Source of the DNA: Methylobacterium tarhaniae
GTDB taxonomy: Bacteria > Pseudomonadota > Alphaproteobacteria > Rhizobiales > Beijerinckiaceae
Reading direction: 5' to 3'
NCBI RefSeq assembly: GCF_001043955.1
Contig: NZ_LABZ01000018.1
Location: forward strand, 1-64,000
Length of the DNA stretch: 64,000 nt
This document shows, one piece after another, positions 35,769-46,142 of the stretch. The position numbers and the translations under genes are program-made. The notes beneath the pieces are model-generated. The model searched no databases and was not told the DNA's origin. It saw only the letters and a list, made by a program, of their open reading frames with translations. Each line of letters opens with the position of its first letter. Within the stretch, counting starts at the first letter, position 1.

Positions 35769-36494
35769 TTGGTAAACGACCGGCTCGGAACCGCCCCGGG
35801 CAGCCTCCTGCCCGCGCCCGGGAGCCCCCCTGTCGAATGGGTGGTCCGCGATGCGCTCCTCGACTACCGCGAAGCCGAGGCGGCGATGGAGGCGCGGGCG
35901 GCGGCCATCGCGGAGGGGCGTGCGCTGGAGCGCGTCTGGCTCGTCGAGCATCCGCCGCTCTACACCGCCGGCACCTCGGCGAAGGAGGCCGACCTCGTGG
36001 CGCCGGAGCGCTTCCCGGTCCACCGCACCGGCCGGGGCGGGCAATACACCTATCACGGCCCGGGGCAGCGGGTGGCCTACGTGATGCTCGACCTCAACCG
36101 GCGGCGGCCGGACCTGCGCGCCTACGTCGCCGCCCTGGAAGCCTGGCTCATCGCGACGCTGGACGCCTTCACGGTGCGGGGCGAGCGCCGGGAGGACCGG
36201 GTCGGCGTCTGGGTGCGACGGCCCGAGAAGGGGCCGGGCGTCGAGGACAAGATCGCGGCGATCGGCATCCGGGTGCGCCGCTGGGCGACGTTCCACGGCA
36301 TCAGCCTGAACGTCGAGCCGGACCTGTCGCACTTCTCCGGCATCGTGCCGTGCGGCGTGCGCGAGCACGGCATCACCAGCCTGGTCGATCTCGGTCGGCC
36401 CGTGACCCTGCCGGAGGTCGACGCCGTGCTGCGGGCCCGCTTCGAGGCGATCTTCGGACCGACGGTGCTGGTCGACGACGATGAGCGGAGCTAG
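35769..36494 (+). CDS. lipB: Lipoyl(octanoyl) transferase
   Basis: A 241-residue cytosolic enzyme moving octanoyl from acyl-carrier protein to lipoate-dependent enzymes such as pyruvate dehydrogenase. Conserved blocks are [30 protein letters not shown] (85-100), the catalytic Lys161 in VEDKIAAIG and the acyl-carrying Cys195 in [12 protein letters not shown]. The start is a TTG at 35769; the first 22 residues are Pro/Gly-rich and dispensable by homology, so a start further in is possible. Confidence 0.95.
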   Translation: MVNDRLGTAPGSLLPAPGSPPVEWVVRDALLDYREAEAAMEARAAAIAEGRALERVWLVEHPPLYTAGTSAKEADLVAPERFPVHRTGRGGQYTYHGPGQRVAYVMLDLNRRRPDLRAYVAALEAWLIATLDAFTVRGERREDRVGVWVRRPEKGPGVEDKIAAIGIRVRRWATFHGISLNVEPDLSHFSGIVPCGVREHGITSLVDLGRPVTLPEVDAVLRARFEAIFGPTVLVDDDERS

Positions 36495-36622
36495 TCCGGA
36501 CGGCGCCCGGCGGTACGGTTTCCACGCTGCCCGGACTTGCTCTAGAGTGGCGGGAGAGACCGCGGCGACGACGAGGCCGCCGAGGCGGGCGGCCCCGGCC
36601 CGCGCATCACGGAGGTCCGCCC

Positions 36623-37756
36623 GTGCCGGATGTCCCCGCGCCAGTGCCGGCTGCTGAGGCACCGGGGGAGGCCGGGACCCTGCGCGCCGTTCTCTCGGCC
36701 GCCCCCCTGCCGTCCCTGCTGGTCGCGCCCGGTCCCACGGGCGAGGTGCGCTTCGCCAACCCGGCCGCCCTCGCCCTGCTCGGGGCGGCGCCCGCCGGCG
36801 TCGCGGCCCTCGGCGCCGAGCCCGAGGCCGAGGCGGCCCTGCGCGCGCTCCTGTCCTCCGGCGGGCCGGCCAGCGCCGAGGCGCTGCTGCGCCGGCGCGA
36901 CGGGGCGACGCTCTGGGCGATGCTCCACCTCTCGCCGGTGCCGGAGCCGGGGGCGTCCGGCCTGCTCCAGGTCGTCGAGACGTCGCGGTGCCGCGACCTC
37001 GAGGCGGCGCTCGGCCTGGCGCAGCGCCGCGAGGCGCTCGGCCAGCTCACCAACGGCGTCGCGCACGAGTTCAACAACCTGCTCCAGATCCTGGTCGGCT
37101 ACGTCGACGGCCTGCGCCGGCGTCTCGGCGAGCATCCGGATGCCTTCGTGCAGCGCGCGCTCACCCGCTCGACCGACGCCGCCGAGCGCGCCTCGACCTT
37201 GACCCGGCACCTCCTGGCCTTCTCGCGCCGGCACCGGCCGGAGCCGCGGGCGGTCGACCTGAACGGGCTCCTGCGCGACTACAGGGAGCGGGCCGCCGGC
37301 CTGCTCGGACCGGGACGCGCCCTCGACCTCGACCTCGCCGAGGACCTGTGGATCGCCTGCATCGATCCGGTCCAGACCGAGCTGATCCTGCAGATCCTGC
37401 TGCGCAACGCCGCCGAGGCGATGCCGGCCGGCGGATCCGTCACGGTCCAGACCCGCAACCATGGCGGCGAGGACGTGGCCGCCGACGGGGCGGTCGGGCG
37501 TCACGTCGCGCTCAGCGTCCTGGATACCGGCGCCGGCATGGCGCCGGAGGTGCTGGCCCGGGCGCTCGAGCCGTTCTTCACCACCCGCGAGCCCGGGCGC
37601 GGCACCGGCCTCGCCATCCTCAACGCCCTGGTCAAGCGCCAGAACGGCGCCGTCGCCCTGCGCAGCAGCCCCGGCGAGGGGACCTGCGTGCGCCTCACCT
37701 TCCCGGCCGCCGAGATGCCGCGGCTGCGGCCGCAACGAAGTGCTGCCGCACGCTAA
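36623..37756 (+). CDS. Soluble sensor histidine kinase
   Basis: A 377-residue kinase with a GTG start. Residues about 18-125 look like a degenerate PAS domain (LSAAPLPSLLVAPGPTGEVR and onward), His148 is the phospho-acceptor (GQLTNGVAHEFNNLLQIL), and the HATPase domain holds LRNAAEAMPAGG, DTGAGMAPEV, FFTTREPGRGTGLAI. No TM segments and no receiver; no cognate regulator nearby, so it is an orphan kinase. Gly/Ala-rich composition reflects high GC. Confidence 0.9.
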   Translation: MPDVPAPVPAAEAPGEAGTLRAVLSAAPLPSLLVAPGPTGEVRFANPAALALLGAAPAGVAALGAEPEAEAALRALLSSGGPASAEALLRRRDGATLWAMLHLSPVPEPGASGLLQVVETSRCRDLEAALGLAQRREALGQLTNGVAHEFNNLLQILVGYVDGLRRRLGEHPDAFVQRALTRSTDAAERASTLTRHLLAFSRRHRPEPRAVDLNGLLRDYRERAAGLLGPGRALDLDLAEDLWIACIDPVQTELILQILLRNAAEAMPAGGSVTVQTRNHGGEDVAADGAVGRHVALSVLDTGAGMAPEVLARALEPFFTTREPGRGTGLAILNALVKRQNGAVALRSSPGEGTCVRLTFPAAEMPRLRPQRSAAAR

Positions 37757-37943
37757 TCCCGGTCATCCCAAAAATTTATCGCTTGGCAGATCTGGCGCCG
37801 ATCGGTGACTCTTCATCGGGTGTAGTTAGGATCTGGAAGGCATCCGGCGCGATGCCTCCCTTCTACTGCGCCACCCGCATCCCCATATGTGGCCTGGGGG
37901 GCGGGACGCCCCCACTGGTGATGGCACGAGGCGATACGAACCG

Positions 37944-38942
37944 ATGATGACCACCTTCTCCCGCGGCCGCCGGACGGCGGTGGCCTTCGGCCTGGCGGCC
38001 CTGATGGCCGTGGCAGCGACGGCCGGCGAGGCGCGTCCCGGCAGCGGCTCCTCGATGGGATCGCGCGGCTCCCGCACCTACTCGGCGCCCGCACCGACGA
38101 CGACCGCCCCCGGCGCCCCGGCGCCGATGCAGCGCTCGATGACCCAGCCCGGTTCGCAGATGGGGGCCCCGGCCGCGCCGCAGCGGCGCTTCGGCGGCGG
38201 CTTCTTCGCCGGCCTGCTCGGCGCGGGCCTGCTCGGCGCCCTGATCGGTGGCGGCTTCTTCGGCGGCCTCGGCGGCATCGCCTCGTTCCTCGGCCTGCTG
38301 CTCCAGGTCGGCCTCCTGGTCGGCATCGTCGTGCTGGCCCTGCGCTTCTTCCGCCGCCGCCGGGCCGAGCCGGCCATGGCGGGCGCCTATAACCGCAGCG
38401 GCCCGGCTTCCGGTCCCGGCGGCCCTCTCGGAGGCGGACTTGGCGGCGGGCTCGGTGGTGGATTGGGCGGCGGTCTCGGTGGCCTCGGTGCCGGTCTCGG
38501 CGGCGGTGCCGCCGCGCAGCAGGCCCGCCCGGCCAAGCGCGACGAGGTTGGCATCGGCCCGCAGGATTTCGACGCCTTCGAGCGCACGCTGACCGAGGTC
38601 CAGCTCGCCTACGGCGCCGAGGACGCCGCCACCCTGCGCCGCCTCACCACGCCCGAGATGTTTGGCTACTTCACGGAGGAGCTGCGGGCCAACGCCGCCC
38701 GCGGCGTGGTCAACAAGATCGCCGACGTGAAGCTGCAGCAGGGCGACCTCGCCGAGGCCTGGCGCGAAGGTCCGGTCGACTACGCCACCGTGGCGATGCG
38801 GTACACCCTGCGCGACGCGCTGATCGAGCGCGCCAGCAGCCGGGTCGTCGAGACCAACCCGCCCGAGGCGACGGAGGTCTGGACCTTCCTGCGCGAGCGC
38901 GGCGGCCAGTGGGTGGTCTCGGCCATCCAGCAGACCCGGTAA
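37944..38942 (+). CDS. Tim44-like domain protein
   Basis: A 332-residue membrane-associated protein: N-terminal signal or anchor (about 10-27), a Pro/Ser-rich stretch, a hydrophobic pair (about 85-140, FFAGLLGAGLLGALIGGGFF and LLLQVGLLVGIVVLALRFF), a Gly-Leu repeat region (about 155-190) and a C-terminal Tim44-like domain (about 205-330; FERTLTEVQLAYGAEDAATL, WTFLRERGGQWVVSAIQQ). Bacterial Tim44-like proteins are ancestral to the mitochondrial import factor; their role is unsettled. The ATG at 37944 follows GATACGAACCG; the next codon is also ATG. Confidence 0.85.
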   Translation: MMTTFSRGRRTAVAFGLAALMAVAATAGEARPGSGSSMGSRGSRTYSAPAPTTTAPGAPAPMQRSMTQPGSQMGAPAAPQRRFGGGFFAGLLGAGLLGALIGGGFFGGLGGIASFLGLLLQVGLLVGIVVLALRFFRRRRAEPAMAGAYNRSGPASGPGGPLGGGLGGGLGGGLGGGLGGLGAGLGGGAAAQQARPAKRDEVGIGPQDFDAFERTLTEVQLAYGAEDAATLRRLTTPEMFGYFTEELRANAARGVVNKIADVKLQQGDLAEAWREGPVDYATVAMRYTLRDALIERASSRVVETNPPEATEVWTFLRERGGQWVVSAIQQTR

Positions 38943-38983
38943 CGGATCATCGCGCGGGGAGATCGCTCCCTGCGCTCCCCTCG

Positions 38984-39018
38984 CGAAGCCCCCGATCCTG
39001 GCCGGATCGGGGGCTTCG
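38984..39018. terminator. Bidirectional terminator hairpin
   Basis: A perfect 15-bp stem (38984-38998 with 39004-39018) and a five-base loop lie between the converging Tim44-like and rsmA genes, 42 bases after one stop and 16 after the other. Confidence 0.8.
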
Positions 39019-39034
39019 TCGTGTTCAGGCAGCC

Positions 39035-39871
39035 TCAGAGCGCCTGGGCCATCGCCACGAACCCCGCCACCGGCACCTCCTCGGCCCGGGCCGTCTCCGG
39101 GATGCCGGCGGCGGCGAGCAGGCGGGCCGGGTCCGGGGTCGCGGCCTTCAAGCTTTGGCGCAGCATCTTGCGGCGCTGGCCGAAGGCGGCGCCGGTCACG
39201 GCTTCGAGCGCCCGGACCCGGCAGGGCAGGGGCTCGGGAAGCGGCACCAGCCGCACCACGCTCGACGTCACCTTCGGCGGCGGCACGAAGGCGGATGGGG
39301 GCACGTCGAACAGGATCTGGGCTTTCGTGCGCCAGCCGCACAGCACGCCGAGCCGGCCGTAATTCGCCCGGTCGCCCTCGTCGGCGACGATGCGCTCGGC
39401 CACCTCGCGCTGGAACATCAAGGTCAGCGAGTCCCACCAGGGCGACCACGCCTCCGGCGTGAGCCAGCCGGTGAGGAGCTGCGTGCCGACGTTGTAGGGG
39501 AGGTTCGCGACGATCCGGGCCGGGCCCTCGCCGACGAGCGGCCGCGGGTCGAATTCGAGCGCGTCGGCCTCCACCACCTCCAGGCGGCCGGGATAGTGGG
39601 CTGCGATCTCGGCGAGCGCCGGCAGGGCGCGGGGGTCGCGCTCGATCGCGATCACCTTGGCCGCGCCGTGCATCAGCAGCGCCCGGGTCAGGCCGCCGGG
39701 GCCGGGGCCGACCTCGACCACCGTCACGCCCTCCAGCGGCCCCGCCGACCGGGCGATCCGGCCGGTCAGGTTGAGGTCGAACAGGAAGTTCTGGCCCAGC
39801 GAGCGGCGGGGCATCAGGTCGTGCACCTGCACCACCTCCCGCAGCGGCGGCAGACCGTCCGGCGCGCTCAT
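39035..39871 (-). CDS. rsmA: 16S rRNA (adenine1518-N6/adenine1519-N6)-dimethyltransferase
   Basis: A 278-residue methyltransferase (KsgA) dimethylating two adjacent adenosines near the 3' end of 16S rRNA. It carries the N-terminal [13 protein letters not shown] block, SAM motif [20 protein letters not shown], and catalytic NLPYN ([14 protein letters not shown]). Its ATG overlaps the pdxA stop (ATGA at 39868-39871). Confidence 0.96.
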   Translation of the reverse strand: MSAPDGLPPLREVVQVHDLMPRRSLGQNFLFDLNLTGRIARSAGPLEGVTVVEVGPGPGGLTRALLMHGAAKVIAIERDPRALPALAEIAAHYPGRLEVVEADALEFDPRPLVGEGPARIVANLPYNVGTQLLTGWLTPEAWSPWWDSLTLMFQREVAERIVADEGDRANYGRLGVLCGWRTKAQILFDVPPSAFVPPPKVTSSVVRLVPLPEPLPCRVRALEAVTGAAFGQRRKMLRQSLKAATPDPARLLAAAGIPETARAEEVPVAGFVAMAQAL

Positions 39872-40890
39872 GCGGCCACTCCTTCCGGCGCCCGGGTCAG
39901 CCGGCCGGCCAGCTTCAGGGCCGCGATCAGGCTGTCGGGCTTCGCCAGGCCCTTGCCGGCGATGTCGAAGGCGGTGCCGTGATCCGGCGAGGTGCGCAGG
40001 AACGGCAGCCCGAGCGTCACGTTCACGCCCTCGTCGAAGGCGAGCGTCTTGATCGGGATCAGGGCCTGGTCGTGGGTCGGGGCGAGCGCCACGTCGTAGG
40101 CGGCTCGCGCCCGGGCGTGGAACAGCGTGTCGGCCGGGTGCGGGCCGGTGATGGCGATGCCCTCGGCCCGCAGGCGCTCGATCGCCGGGGCCAGCACGTC
40201 GCGATCCTCGGTGCCCATGGTGCCGGCCTCGCCCGCATGCGGGTTGAGCCCGGCGAGCACGAGGCGCGGCTGGCCGAGGCCGAAGCGGGCCCGCATGTCG
40301 CGCTCGACGATGCGGGCGGTCTCGACCACGAGGTCGGCCGTCAGCAGCTCCGGCACCCGGCGCAGCGCCACGTGGATCGTCACCGGGACGACCGCCAGCT
40401 CCTCGGACCACAGCAGCATCACGGGCGTCGGCGGCGTCGCCCCGGGCTCCGCCGCCAGGGCCGCCAGGTACTCGGTATGGCCGGGATGGCGGAAGCCCGC
40501 CTCGTAGAGCACGTGCTTGGCGATCGGGTTGGTGACGAGGGCCGGCGCGCGGCCGGCCCGCACCAGCCGCACCGCCTCGTCGATCGAGGCGAGGGTGCCG
40601 GCAGCGCTCGCCGGATCGGGTGTGCCCGGCTCCGCCGTGACGGTGAGCCCGTCCGGCAGCCTGACCACCGGCAGAGCCCGGGTGAAGGCCTGCGCTGCCG
40701 TCTCGGGGGTCACTGCGGCGAGCGGCACCGCGAGCCCGAGCCGTGCCGCGATTCTCGTCAGGAATTCCGGGTCGCCGATGACGAAGAACGGCGCCAGGCC
40801 GTGCTCCTCGCGGGCGAGCCAGGCCCGCAAGGTGATCTCCGGGCCGATCCCGGCCGGATCGCCCTGTGTCAGCGCGAGGGCTGTGGTCAT
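39868..40890 (-). CDS. pdxA: 4-hydroxythreonine-4-phosphate dehydrogenase
   Basis: A 340-residue PdxA of the DXP-dependent pyridoxal phosphate pathway, oxidising 4-phosphohydroxy-L-threonine with NAD+. Family blocks are [18 protein letters not shown] near the start, [11 protein letters not shown], and the C-terminal [23 protein letters not shown] at 40890 places GDPAGIGPE at the usual position; the longer open frame upstream runs into lptD antisense territory and is not homologous. Overlaps rsmA by four bases. Confidence 0.95.
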   Translation of the reverse strand: MTTALALTQGDPAGIGPEITLRAWLAREEHGLAPFFVIGDPEFLTRIAARLGLAVPLAAVTPETAAQAFTRALPVVRLPDGLTVTAEPGTPDPASAAGTLASIDEAVRLVRAGRAPALVTNPIAKHVLYEAGFRHPGHTEYLAALAAEPGATPPTPVMLLWSEELAVVPVTIHVALRRVPELLTADLVVETARIVERDMRARFGLGQPRLVLAGLNPHAGEAGTMGTEDRDVLAPAIERLRAEGIAITGPHPADTLFHARARAAYDVALAPTHDQALIPIKTLAFDEGVNVTLGLPFLRTSPDHGTAFDIAGKGLAKPDSLIAALKLAGRLTRAPEGVAA

Positions 40891-40985
40891 CGCGGGTCCC
40901 GTTGCGTGATGGCGCATCCCCGCGCCATGACATCCCGGCTCCCGCCGGGCAAGCACCTCCGGGTCCGGAGGAGCCGCCCGGCCCG

Positions 40986-43649
40986 TCACCGGGCCGTGGC
41001 GATGCCGTCCGCCGTCGTGGTGGTGCTGAGGTTCTGGCGGAAATTCGCCTCGCCGAGGGTGCGCAGCTCGATCCGCAGCAGGAAGGTGCGGTTGCGCTCG
41101 CGCAGGCCCGCCGCGGTCTCGATCGGCGAGGAGAGATAGTTCAGCGAGATCGTCGTGCACTCGTCGCGGTAGCCGAAGCCGATGCCCGACGACGAGACGT
41201 AGAACTTGTCCGCCCGGTCGTAGGTCGGCGCCGTGCCGACCGGGTTGAGGAAGTAGGACTGGGCCGCCGAGGCGTAGAACTCGCGCACCTGGAGGTAGTG
41301 CGAGAGGTCGAACAGCACCGAGCCGGTCACGAACCAGTTCGGCGTGATGTTGTAGAGGGCCGAGGCCTGCAGGCCCTCGCGGCGGCGGTCGTAGCCGAGC
41401 TCGGGCTGCGCCTCGTAGCGGGCGTAGATCAGCGAGGTCTCGAGGGGCAGGAACGGCGCGAACTTCGCGGTGATGCCGCTCTCGAAGCGCTTGAGCGCGA
41501 AGGTGGCGTTGTCGAACCGGGCCCGGGTGATGAAGCTGATGTTCTGGTTCGGCGAGATCTGGAAGCGCGAGACGAAGTCCGACCGGGTGGTCTCGAGGCC
41601 GGAATCGCGGCCGACATTGGCGATGTCGCCGCGGCGGAACGAGTTGACGCCGGCGAGCGCGATCGACTCGCCGAACATCGCGTTCATGTAGAAGCCGTTG
41701 CGGCCGGTGATCGAGTACTCGGCGCCGAGATTGGCGCGCACGCCGCCCTCGACCCGGTCATAGCCCGAGAACTTGTCCCACTCGAACAGCGAGGTGTCGT
41801 CGAAGACGAGGCTCTGGGCGTCCTCGTTCGGCAGGCGGCCGATGCGGGTCTCGCTCGGCCGCGCGATCACCTGGACGACCGGCGAGACCGTGTGGACGCC
41901 GAGCGGGCCCATATCGGCCACGAAGGGATAGCGGTACTCGAGCCCGACCGCCGGCATCACCCGGCCGGAGAAGTTCGACTCGGGCGAGAACAGGTTGCTG
42001 ATCTCGGGGTTCTGGTAGCCGGTCGTGCTCGGGTTCACGAAGAAGGCGTCGCCGCGCAGGTAGGCGAAGGGCTGCCAGCGCTGGCCGAACTCGTCCGTGA
42101 AGGTGCGCCGCCACGAGACCTGGGCGGTCGCCCGGGTGGTGTCGCCGGCGAGCCCGCTCACCAGGCACTGGCCGCGCTCGAACACCGAGCAGGTGCTGTA
42201 GAGCGGGAAGGTGATGCCGTTGATGCTCGGGCTGAGCAGGTAGGTGCCGGTGCGCGGGATCTGGGTGTACTGGGTCGCGTCCCGGGTCAGGTGCGTGAAG
42301 TTGGCCTGGAACCGCACCTCGCCGCCGATCGGGTCGGGCCCGTCCCGGCGCTTGTCGTAATCGATCACCGGGGCGACGATCGGCTGCTGCTTCTGCCAGT
42401 CGTAGGTCGACAGGCCCTTGAAGTAGTAGCCCCGCGCCTCGAACCACGAGCGGTCGCCCTGCCCGATCAGGTAGGCGGTGGAGACCGCCTCACGGAAATA
42501 GTCCGTGCTGATCGTCTGGTTGCGGATGCGGTAATTGTCGAGGAACCACTTGTCGGTGACGCCGACGACGTCCCAGCCGGCGCGCCAGTTCTGGCCGAGG
42601 TAGAAATGGCCGGCGGATTCGATCGAGCCGCGGAAGTCGCGGTCGCCGGAGCCGAGGGGCCCGGGCAGGAAGGCGCTCGGGGTCGACTGGAAGATGCCGC
42701 TGACCCGGACGTTGTAGAAGCCGTTGGCGAGGCGCTGGCGCCACTCGGCCTGGCCGAGCACGCCCTGCTTCGACAGGAAGGTCGGCTCGACGGTGAGGTC
42801 GTAATCGGGCGCGATGTTCCAGAAGAACGGCGTGCCGATGCCGTAGCCGAGCACGTTCGAGGACACGAAGTGCGGTGCCAGGAAGCCGGTATCGCGCCGC
42901 ACCGTCGGGTCGGGCGAGTAGAAGTAGGGCAGGTAGGCGACCGGGATTCCGGCCACTTCGAGGGTCGAATCCTCGTAGTAGATCCGGCGCTCCTCGTTGT
43001 TGTGGATGATCCGCGCCGCCTTCACCTGCCACAGCGGCGGCCGCTCGGGATTGTCCTTGCACGGCTCGCAGGCGGTGTAGGTGCCGTACTCGAAGGTCGT
43101 GGTCTGGCCCTCGATGCGCTCCGCCCGCGGGGCGGAGAAGCGCACCCGGGCCGGGCGGCCGCGCTGCTCGATGGTCTGCTGGATGCGCAGCGAGTCGATG
43201 AAGCCGGACTTGAAGTCGTCGGTCAGCTCCATCCGGTCGCCGGTCACCACCGAGCCGGTCTCGTCGGTGAGGCGGACATTGCCCTCGGCGAAGACCCGGC
43301 CGGTATTGCGGTCGTAGCGCACGCGGTCGGCCAGCAGGGTGCGCGGGCCGTAATGCAGCTCGGCATTGCCGACCGCCGAGACCGTGTTGCGGTCGTTGTC
43401 GTAGACGAGCTCCTTGGCCTCGACGAGCAGGCGCTCGTTGTTGCCCTTGGCAGCGTTCTTGGCCGAGCCGGCCGCCAGGCGGTCGTTGAGCGTGCCCTGC
43501 GCGCGCGCAGGCTCGCTCGCGCCCACCGTGACGGCGGCGGCCAGCAGAACCGTCAGGGATCCCGTGACCGCGGCGCCCGCGGCCTTACGCACGACTCGAC
43601 CCATCCCCGCACCCGCTATGCCCGCGCCGCCTTGCCGGAGGGTGGGCAT
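40986..43649 (-). CDS. lptD: LPS-assembly protein LptD
   Basis: An 887-residue outer-membrane protein: signal peptide (about 16-50, ending EPARAQ), OstA/LptA-like N-terminal domain (about 60-200; [37 protein letters not shown] repeats) and a C-terminal beta-barrel ending in alternating residues. With LptE it inserts lipopolysaccharide into the outer leaflet. The ATG follows CTGGAGGACGG; an internal ATG at residue 16 is less well placed. It overlaps lptG by one base. pdxA starts 95 bases downstream; surA, often between them, is absent. Confidence 0.94.
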   Translation of the reverse strand: MPTLRQGGAGIAGAGMGRVVRKAAGAAVTGSLTVLLAAAVTVGASEPARAQGTLNDRLAAGSAKNAAKGNNERLLVEAKELVYDNDRNTVSAVGNAELHYGPRTLLADRVRYDRNTGRVFAEGNVRLTDETGSVVTGDRMELTDDFKSGFIDSLRIQQTIEQRGRPARVRFSAPRAERIEGQTTTFEYGTYTACEPCKDNPERPPLWQVKAARIIHNNEERRIYYEDSTLEVAGIPVAYLPYFYSPDPTVRRDTGFLAPHFVSSNVLGYGIGTPFFWNIAPDYDLTVEPTFLSKQGVLGQAEWRQRLANGFYNVRVSGIFQSTPSAFLPGPLGSGDRDFRGSIESAGHFYLGQNWRAGWDVVGVTDKWFLDNYRIRNQTISTDYFREAVSTAYLIGQGDRSWFEARGYYFKGLSTYDWQKQQPIVAPVIDYDKRRDGPDPIGGEVRFQANFTHLTRDATQYTQIPRTGTYLLSPSINGITFPLYSTCSVFERGQCLVSGLAGDTTRATAQVSWRRTFTDEFGQRWQPFAYLRGDAFFVNPSTTGYQNPEISNLFSPESNFSGRVMPAVGLEYRYPFVADMGPLGVHTVSPVVQVIARPSETRIGRLPNEDAQSLVFDDTSLFEWDKFSGYDRVEGGVRANLGAEYSITGRNGFYMNAMFGESIALAGVNSFRRGDIANVGRDSGLETTRSDFVSRFQISPNQNISFITRARFDNATFALKRFESGITAKFAPFLPLETSLIYARYEAQPELGYDRRREGLQASALYNITPNWFVTGSVLFDLSHYLQVREFYASAAQSYFLNPVGTAPTYDRADKFYVSSSGIGFGYRDECTTISLNYLSSPIETAAGLRERNRTFLLRIELRTLGEANFRQNLSTTTTADGIATAR

Positions 43650-44737
43650 CAGCCGTCCTCCAGGTGCAGAAGCGCGAGCGTTCCGAGGAGACTCCCTACC
43701 ACGGCCGGGAACCACGCCGCCACCGGAGCCGCCACTAATCCAGAGGCGCCGAGGCCCTCCATCACCTGCCGCGCCACGTACAGGACGAAGCCCGCCGCGA
43801 CGCCGCCGAGCACCATCTTGCCGATGCCACCAAAGCGGAAGAACCTTAACGAAACCGATGCCGCCACCAGCACCATCGCCAGGAACAGCACCGGCCGCGC
43901 CATCAGCACGTCGTACTGAAGGCGGTAACGCGTGGCGTCGAGTCCCGCCCGCTCGGTCCGGGCGATCGTCTCGTTGAGTTGCCAGAAAGGCACGGATTCC
44001 GGCGGGGTGAAGCGCTGGCGCACCTGCGACGGGTCGAGGGTCGAGGCGATCAGGTAGGTGTCGTAGCTCTGCGGCTCCGCATCCAGCCCTTGCACCCGCA
44101 CGTCCTGCAATTCCCAATAGCCGTCGTGCAGGGTGGCCCGCGCCGCCTGCATCTGCTGGGTGAAGGCGCCCGCATCGTCGAAGGTGAACACCGCGACGCC
44201 GGCGAGCGTGGTCGTGCCCTCCACCGCGGTCTCGGCCCGGATGACCGCCTGGCCGTCGATGCTGCGCTGGCGGATCCACAGGTCCTTGCCGGAGCCGGCC
44301 TTCGACGAGCGGGAGAAGATCTTGGCCTCGATCTCCGTCGAGCGCTGCTTCAGCTCGGCCGAGACCGGGTTGTAGATTCCGACCGTGAAGGCGCCGATGC
44401 CGAGCGCCACCAGGGCGCCGGGCTGCAGGAACTGCCAGGCCGAGATGCCGGCGGCACGGGCCACCACCAGTTCGAGCTTGCGGCTGAGCTGGAGCAACGC
44501 CGCCATGGCGCCGAACAGGATCGCGAAGGGCAGGACCTGCTCGGCCACCGCCGGGGTGCGGAACAGCGCGAGCCGGGCCATCACGGCGGCCGAGGCGCCC
44601 TCGGCATCGCCGGCCCGGCGCATCAGCTCGACGAAGTCGAGGGTGTAGACGAGGGCGAAGACCGTGAGGAAGACCCCCAGGATCATGCGCAGGAAGCGGG
44701 CCGCCAGGTAGCGGCCGAGGGTGACGCCGATCAGCAT
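43649..44737 (-). CDS. lptG: LPS export ABC transporter permease LptG
   Basis: A 362-residue YjgP/YjgQ-family permease with three N-terminal TMs (about 12-35, 55-80, 95-120), a periplasmic beta-jellyroll domain and three C-terminal TMs. With LptF and LptB it extracts lipopolysaccharide from the inner membrane. Conserved start MLIGVTLGRYLAARFLRMIL. Six bases downstream of lptF and overlapping lptD by one base; assignment as LptG rather than LptF rests on order and N-terminal pattern. Confidence 0.94.
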   Translation of the reverse strand: MLIGVTLGRYLAARFLRMILGVFLTVFALVYTLDFVELMRRAGDAEGASAAVMARLALFRTPAVAEQVLPFAILFGAMAALLQLSRKLELVVARAAGISAWQFLQPGALVALGIGAFTVGIYNPVSAELKQRSTEIEAKIFSRSSKAGSGKDLWIRQRSIDGQAVIRAETAVEGTTTLAGVAVFTFDDAGAFTQQMQAARATLHDGYWELQDVRVQGLDAEPQSYDTYLIASTLDPSQVRQRFTPPESVPFWQLNETIARTERAGLDATRYRLQYDVLMARPVLFLAMVLVAASVSLRFFRFGGIGKMVLGGVAAGFVLYVARQVMEGLGASGLVAAPVAAWFPAVVGSLLGTLALLHLEDG

Positions 44738-44743
44738 GCCGGT

Positions 44744-45916
44744 TCAGCCCGCCCGGACCCGGGTCGCCCGGGCCGGCAGCGCCTCCGAGAGCCGGCGCAG
44801 CCGCGCGGCCAGCGCGGCGTTGAAGGCCCGCACCCGGTTGCCCTGGGTGGCGACGAGGAGGGAGAGCGCGATCGCGACGAGCGGCACGGCGTAGACCGCC
44901 GCGACGGCCCCCTGGCTGCGCACCGCCGCGCTCGCGGCGGCGAAGCCCGCGATGCGCAGGCCCACCACGGCGGCGATGGCGCCCGCGACGGCCAGGCCGC
45001 GGCCCTGGCGGGTGGTGCGGGGATCGCCGAGCGCCGCGAAGGCGATCAGGCCGAGCGCCAGCGGGTAGAGCCAGGACGAGAGCCGGTCGTGCAGCTCGGC
45101 CCGGAAGCGGCCCTTGGTCAGCTTGTAGTAGGTCTCGTTCGCGTCCGGGAAGAGCAGCTGCACGGTCGAGCGCTCCCGCGGCTTGTAGATCGTGTCGGCA
45201 TCCGGCGGCGTGAACGCCGCGAGGTCGACGGCGTAGCGCTGGAAGGTGATGATCGAGGAATCGCGGCTGTTCGGCTGCTGGCGGTGGATGCTGCCCTTCT
45301 CCAGGACCAGGTAGGTCTGGCCGTCGAGATCGACCGCCTGGCCGCGCTCGGCGAGGTAGACCACGGTCCGCCCGGCCTCGCGCCGGTCCTGCATGAAGAT
45401 GCCGAGAAGCGCGCCGTTCGGCGACCGCTCGCGGAAATGGAAGGTGATGCCGCTGTCGAGGGTGGTGAACTGCCCCTCCTTGACCACGTTGGCGATGAAG
45501 TCGCCCCGCACGCGGGTCAGCACGTCGCGCAGCTCCTGGAAGCTCGACGGCATCACCTGGATGGTCAGGAAGCCGATCGCGGCGCTGACGATGAGGCCGA
45601 GCGTCAGGAACGGCCGCATCAGGTGGCGCGGCGACATGCCCGCCGCGCTCATCACGATCAGCTCGGAATCGCCGTTGAGCTTGTTCAGGGCGTAGACCAC
45701 CGCGATGAACAGGGCGACCGGCGCGATCACGGTGATCAGCGTCGGCAGCGACAGACCGGTGATCAGGAAGAAGATCAGCAGGGTCTGGCCCTTGGCCGTG
45801 ATCAGGTCCAGCTCGCGCAGGGCTTGCGTCACCCAGATCACGCCGGTGAGGCCGATCAGGCACGACAGGAAGGCCCCGAGGGCGATGCGGAAGATGTATC
45901 GCTCGATCTGCTTCAT
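44744..45916 (-). CDS. lptF: LPS export ABC transporter permease LptF
   Basis: A 390-residue YjgP/YjgQ-family permease with the LptF-type N-terminus MKQIERYIFRIALGAFLSCL and FARLIV-like helices, a periplasmic domain from about 120 to 260 and C-terminal TMs. First gene of the lptF-lptG-lptD-pdxA-rsmA run, divergent from pepA across a 226-bp gap that should contain both promoters. Confidence 0.94.
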   Translation of the reverse strand: MKQIERYIFRIALGAFLSCLIGLTGVIWVTQALRELDLITAKGQTLLIFFLITGLSLPTLITVIAPVALFIAVVYALNKLNGDSELIVMSAAGMSPRHLMRPFLTLGLIVSAAIGFLTIQVMPSSFQELRDVLTRVRGDFIANVVKEGQFTTLDSGITFHFRERSPNGALLGIFMQDRREAGRTVVYLAERGQAVDLDGQTYLVLEKGSIHRQQPNSRDSSIITFQRYAVDLAAFTPPDADTIYKPRERSTVQLLFPDANETYYKLTKGRFRAELHDRLSSWLYPLALGLIAFAALGDPRTTRQGRGLAVAGAIAAVVGLRIAGFAAASAAVRSQGAVAAVYAVPLVAIALSLLVATQGNRVRAFNAALAARLRRLSEALPARATRVRAG

Positions 45917-46142
45917 CGGCCGGTTGCGGTCGGGCCCCCTTCCGCTCGATGCTGGTTAGGCGTCCCCCGCCGGCCGCACAAGCATCGGGTGTCCTCAAGC
46001 ACGGCAAGTGCGGCCTTTTGCGGGCGGGCGCGCCCGGGCCGCCACACCGGGCCGCGTTGCGTTCCGGCGCCCCGCCCCGCTACACAGGGCCGACGCGGCG
46101 CCTCAGACACGCGCTTCCTAAGGACGGGACGAAAGCAACGCC

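Noticed and set aside
35718..36662. N-terminal extension of the FliN-like frame
   Set aside because: It is antisense to lipB and has no similarity to FliN; the SpoA domain begins just after the GTG at 35717.
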